Assembly (NCBI RefSeq): GCF_013177295.1
Contig: NZ_CP053642.1
Span: 186,001 to 250,000 of the forward strand
Source of the DNA: Actinomyces marmotae
GTDB lineage: Bacteria; Actinomycetota; Actinomycetes; Actinomycetales; Actinomycetaceae
Direction of reading: 5' to 3'
DNA length: 64,000 nucleotides
Both the position numbers and the translations under genes were made by a program. The notes beneath the pieces were generated by a model that saw only the letters and a program-made list of their open reading frames with translations, was not told the origin of the DNA and searched no databases. Position 1 is the stretch's first letter; each line of letters starts with the position of its first letter. Below, one piece after another: positions 60,768 to 64,000 of this stretch.

Positions 60768-61631
60768 GTGCTGTCAGTGGTCTGCCTCCCCATCGCGCTT
60801 CATACCGCGCAGATCACGGCGCTCGGCGCCCTGCCTGTCACCTTCCGCGCCATCGACCTGTCCGGTGTGCTGCTCAACGGGATCCTGGGGGCGCTTATCG
60901 CCCGCCGCAAGAACTTCGACCTCGTGGGCTTCGTGGTCCTGGCGATCCTCACGGCGACCGCCGGCGGCATCCTGCGCGACGTCATGATCCAGAACGGCCC
61001 GCCCTTCGCCCTGACGGACCCCTACTACCTCTACGCCGCCTGCGCCGGCGCGATGATCGCCTGGCTCGTCCCCTTCACCTCCCGCCCGGCTCGCCGCTTC
61101 CTCGTGGTGGCCGACGCCGTCGTCCTGGGGGTGTGGGCGGCCACGGGCGCCACCAAGGCCCTGGCGAACGGACTGGGCGTGATGCCGGCGCTGCTCCTGG
61201 GCAGCCTGACGGCGGTGGGCGGCTCCATGATCCGCGACGTGTCCGTGGGTGAGACGCCGGCGGTCTTCGGCGGCAACAAGCTCTACGCGATCCCGGCGCT
61301 CCTGGCGGCGCTCACCGATGTGGTGATGGTGCGCGTAGGCTTCCACGAGAGTTGGGGCATTCTCGTGGCCACGCTCGTGGGGGCGGGCATGTGCCTGCTC
61401 GCCTACTGGCGCTCTTGGCAGTTGCCCGTGGTGGGGGACCGCGAGATGCGGCGGCGCGCCCGGGGGGAGAGGCCCCTGAAATGGGCGCTTCCGAGCGGCC
61501 CCGCGATCGGATGGCGCCGCGGGCTCATGGGCCTGCGCGTCAGGGGAGATGGCGCCCGGCGGGCGAGCGCGGGCGGCGGGTCCTCCCAGGGACGGCGCGA
61601 CCGCGAGCCCCTCGCCCCCGAGGACCTCTAA
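60768..61631 (+). CDS. TRIC-type/UPF0126 membrane protein (YicG-like)
   Basis: The 287-residue protein starts at GTG 60768, 6 nt after TATCGT. It has seven helices in two repeats, each with the glycine-rich GGxxRD motif (TAGGILRDVMI and VGGSMIRDVSV), the signature of bacterial TRIC cation channels. The last 65 residues are a basic, disordered tail. Divergent from the CDF gene with a 205-bp spacer. Confidence 0.9.
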   Translation: MLSVVCLPIALHTAQITALGALPVTFRAIDLSGVLLNGILGALIARRKNFDLVGFVVLAILTATAGGILRDVMIQNGPPFALTDPYYLYAACAGAMIAWLVPFTSRPARRFLVVADAVVLGVWAATGATKALANGLGVMPALLLGSLTAVGGSMIRDVSVGETPAVFGGNKLYAIPALLAALTDVVMVRVGFHESWGILVATLVGAGMCLLAYWRSWQLPVVGDREMRRRARGERPLKWALPSGPAIGWRRGLMGLRVRGDGARRASAGGGSSQGRRDREPLAPEDL

Positions 61632-61681
61632 GGGCCGGGGCTCTCACCGGGGCCGCGTGGGGAAGTGGGCGCCGCGCGGCG

Positions 61682-61996
61682 CTACTTGATGGGGCGGATT
61701 GTGGCGTCGTCGACGGCGACCGCGGCCGGCTCCGAGCCCTTCGCCGGGGCCGGGGAGGCGGGGGCGCCGAAAAGGCGCTCCTTGACGGCGTCGGCGACCT
61801 TGTCGGTGACGGCCTCGCCCTGCTGGCGCACGGCCTGCGCGACTCTCGCCTGGGCGGCGTCGACCCGGGTGCGGACGAAGGGCTGCTCGGCGACGCCCCG
61901 GGCGGTCGCCTTGATGCGCTCGTACTGGGCGCGGCCCGCCCGGGTGCCCAGGACGTACCCGGCGCCGAGGCCGAGGACGAAGGGGAGCTTGCTCAT
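61682..61996 (-). CDS. Small YtxH-like membrane-associated protein
   Basis: The 104-residue protein begins with a short glycine-zipper helix (FVLGLGAGYVLGTRAGRAQYE) followed by an amphipathic helical region and an Ala/Pro-rich tail. This form is widespread in actinobacteria as YtxH-domain-like proteins of unknown function. AGGAGGC precedes ATG 61996. It stands alone. Confidence 0.75.
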   Translation of the reverse strand: MSKLPFVLGLGAGYVLGTRAGRAQYERIKATARGVAEQPFVRTRVDAAQARVAQAVRQQGEAVTDKVADAVKERLFGAPASPAPAKGSEPAAVAVDDATIRPIK

Positions 61997-62235
61997 GCGT
62001 GCCTCCTAGAAGTGCGCGGCGGGCGCGTCATGCCCGGACCGCGGCGCCCAGCCTAGCGGTCCGCCGGCGCCGGGGCGAGGCGCGCCAGCCCCGCCCTCTC
62101 GCGCGGTCGGATCGGGTGGGCGCGCGCTCCTCCTGCCCTATGCCGCTCGGCGGTGGTGATCCGTGCTCCGGGTCCGGCGCGGCGCCAGGGATGCGACATC
62201 TGGCTCAGCGGTCCGGCCGTCGGCTCGGGATCGCC

Positions 62236-63372
62236 TCATCCTCCGGCTGTCCCGCCACCGATCGCAGTGGGCAGGCGGGAGGCCAGTTCGAAGCCATTGG
62301 TCCCCGTGACCACCGGGACATCCGCCTCCGCGAGCGTCTGGGCCGCCGGCCCGATGCCCATGGGATGAGCGGTGATGCCCCCGGCGAGCACCTGCTCGGT
62401 GGCGCTGAGCCGGCGAATCGCCACCGCGGCCACGCGATCCGCGTGCTCACGGGCCACCTCGCCGTAGATGAGGGGGTCGTGCTGGCCGTCGTCGCCCACG
62501 AGCAGCCAGCGCACCTGGGGAAGATCGATCATGAGGCGGCGCAGCTCGGTGCGCTTGTGCTCGATGCCGCTGCGGAACCACCCGGTGTTCGTCGGTCCCC
62601 AGTCGGTCATGAGTGCGGGCCCCTCGGGGAAGCCATGGCGGGCGAAGAAGGCGCGCAGCGTCGGCATGACGTTCCACGCGCCCGTGGACACGTAGAACAC
62701 CGGCGCCCCCTGATGGGCCTGCTGGACGCGCCGGTACAGCCGGGCCATCCCGGGCACCGGCTCGCGCGCCGAGGAGTACTTGACCAGTTGGTTCCACGCG
62801 GCCACGAGGATGCGCGGCACGTGCGAGATCATCGCCGTGTCATCGATGTCGGAGATGATCCCCAGGGTCGGCTCCGGGCCCACCACGAGCACTCGCGCGC
62901 TGGACCGTCCCGCGCCGGCGGCGTCGATCACCGCGTCATGCCATCCCGGGCCCAGTCCGTGCCCGCGCACGACGACGTCGATGTACCCCTCGCGATCCGC
63001 CCGTGTGCGGATCCGGGCGCCGCCCACCGTGATCGTCACCGGGAGGAAGGGCACCGGCGCGTCGATGAACAGGCGCCAGCCCCGCTGCGCGTCCGCCAGG
63101 GAGATGCGGGCGTTGTCGATCACCTCCGCCGCCGAGGCCGGGCGCCTCTCCGGCAGGGAGCGGAACAACGGGCCCTCGGTGGGGGCGTCCACGGGCCGCA
63201 GCACCATCCGAGCCAGCACGCGCGCCATATCGGCGCCGTCGGGCTGGTCTGCGCTGGTTCCGTAGCCGTCATAGGCGACCACGCGTGGGCGCCAGCCGCG
63301 GCGCTTGAGCACGGGGATGACGTCGCGGTGGAACTGGTCCTCCACGGCGCGGGCGATATCGAAGAGCGGCAC
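62236..63372 (-). CDS. DUF2183/App1-family phosphatase
   Basis: The 378-residue protein has the APP1 catalytic motif SDIDDTAMIS (Asp175, Asp177), a HAD-like DxDxT signature, followed by FYVSTGAWNV and WLLVGDDGQHD. The family includes yeast phosphatidate phosphatase App1; the bacterial substrate is not known. GTG 63372 lies 7 nt after TAAAAT (63385-63380, minus strand), which overlaps the stop of the upstream gene. The N-terminal 170 residues hold a family-typical beta-rich region. Confidence 0.88.
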   Translation of the reverse strand: MPLFDIARAVEDQFHRDVIPVLKRRGWRPRVVAYDGYGTSADQPDGADMARVLARMVLRPVDAPTEGPLFRSLPERRPASAAEVIDNARISLADAQRGWRLFIDAPVPFLPVTITVGGARIRTRADREGYIDVVVRGHGLGPGWHDAVIDAAGAGRSSARVLVVGPEPTLGIISDIDDTAMISHVPRILVAAWNQLVKYSSAREPVPGMARLYRRVQQAHQGAPVFYVSTGAWNVMPTLRAFFARHGFPEGPALMTDWGPTNTGWFRSGIEHKRTELRRLMIDLPQVRWLLVGDDGQHDPLIYGEVAREHADRVAAVAIRRLSATEQVLAGGITAHPMGIGPAAQTLAEADVPVVTGTNGFELASRLPTAIGGGTAGG

Positions 63373-63382
63373 CTCGCTGATT

Positions 63383-64000
63383 TTACGGGCGCCGCCACCC
63401 CGGCGCGCCCTCGCCCTCCGGCGCGCCGGCGCCCGGGTCGCGCGCGCCGCGCGGGGCGCAGACCCACAGTGCGGCCCCGGCGGCGAGCGCCCACAGCGTG
63501 TAGGAGGAGCCCAATGGCCCCGCCCACCACGGCCAGTCCTGCTCCACGTGATTCTGCTCGGGGAACCACCAGTGCATGGCCAGGGCGAAGACGAGCCCGC
63601 CGGACGCCGTCGCCGTCATGAGGGCGGGCGAGCGCCAGCGCCAGGAGGCGACGCCGAGCCCCATGAGCAGCGGCAGGCACCACACCCAGTGGTGCGACCA
63701 GCTGATGGGGGAGATGAGCAGCCCGCAGGTCATCACCACGTCGGCCTGGAGCAGCAGGATCAGGCCGTCCGAGGCGGAGGCGCCCCGTCCCAGGGCCCTG
63801 GCCAGGAGCACGGCGCCGATCATCACCAGGAGCGCGAGCCCCGCCCACGCAGGACCCCACATCCCCTCCGGCAGGGCCCGGGCCACGAGCCCGCGCAGGC
63901 TCTGATTGCCCGAGTAGTCGGGGAGCCCCGCGCGCGAGGGGTCGAGCATGGCCTGGCCGAAGAATCGCATCGACTCTTGGGGCGAGGCCACCCACGCCGC
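63383..64000 (-). CDS. GT87-like mannosyltransferase (C-terminal part)
   Basis: The gene enters from beyond the right edge and ends at TAA 63383; about 205 residues are visible. They hold at least five membrane helices, NQSLRGL in a periplasmic loop and the ISPISWSHHWVW motif seen in DUF2029/GT87 polyprenol-phosphate-mannose-dependent glycosyltransferases. These add mannose to lipoglycans or glycoproteins on the outer face. The tail is Gly/Ala/Pro-rich. The catalytic Asp lies outside the window. Confidence 0.8.
   Translation of the reverse strand, partial: AAWVASPQESMRFFGQAMLDPSRAGLPDYSGNQSLRGLVARALPEGMWGPAWAGLALLVMIGAVLLARALGRGASASDGLILLLQADVVMTCGLLISPISWSHHWVWCLPLLMGLGVASWRWRSPALMTATASGGLVFALAMHWWFPEQNHVEQDWPWWAGPLGSSYTLWALAAGAALWVCAPRGARDPGAGAPEGEGAPGWRRP

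Overview
The window is about 70% GC and actinobacterial, most likely from an Actinomyces or a close relative in the Actinomycetaceae. The evidence is the combination of Lsr2, CarD, an OmpR-type two-component pair, a reduced Tad locus next to a Fic-like gene, a TopA with a Lys-rich tail, tRNA-Thr(CGT) and an S-box-type leader before metF-metE. Many genes start with GTG, one starts with TTG, and many show a -10 hexamer exactly 6 nt before the start codon, which is the signature of leaderless mRNA. The species call is inference.

Layout. 1-5.3 kb: 3' end of nth, an alpha/beta hydrolase with an altered nucleophile elbow, azlC-azlD, and two membrane proteins built from the same 4-helix module. 5.3-10.7 kb: a degenerate Fic protein, then ssd-tadA-tadBC, a secretion ATPase and inner-membrane platform with no pilin genes beside it. 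10.7-14.5 kb: HAD hydrolase, PH-domain protein, ahpC-ahpD and a PAP2 phosphatase. 14.7-19.6 kb: a histidine kinase/response regulator pair and two paralogous PAS proteins, the first a pseudogene caused by an out-of-frame deletion. 19.7-24.3 kb: topA, a 1-kb decayed segment and a tetR gene.

24.4-31.9 kb is an extended arginine deiminase region on the minus strand: arcA, arcB/argF, arcC, an amidinotransferase, an EamA-type transporter, an MHS-type MFS transporter and tetR. There is no recognisable arcD. A tandem operator overlaps the predicted arcA promoter. 32-45.6 kb: tmk-holB, a secreted S33 peptidase, asparaginase with an AnsP-like permease, tRNA-Thr, lsr2, gpmA, carD-ispD, an MFS protein, YbjQ and SprT-like proteins and a secreted protein. 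45.7-64 kb: cardiolipin synthase, a pRiA4b ORF3-like protein, hrpA, another alpha/beta hydrolase lacking the nucleophile, the SAM riboswitch with metF-metE, cutC, a CDF transporter, a TRIC-type protein, an APP1-type phosphatase and a partial GT87-like glycosyltransferase.

The most unusual structure is an intergenic palindromic repeat family built from a 22-bp unit that begins GAGACCGGTC. Three copies are compact hairpins, and one of these has matching changes in both arms. A fourth is split: its two arms lie at 22611-22664 and 23684-23739 and flank about 1 kb of decayed DNA that includes a copy of the topA 3' end. Read in frame, the unit encodes ETGRK followed by a stop, and it supplies the C-terminus and stop codon of both topA and tetR.
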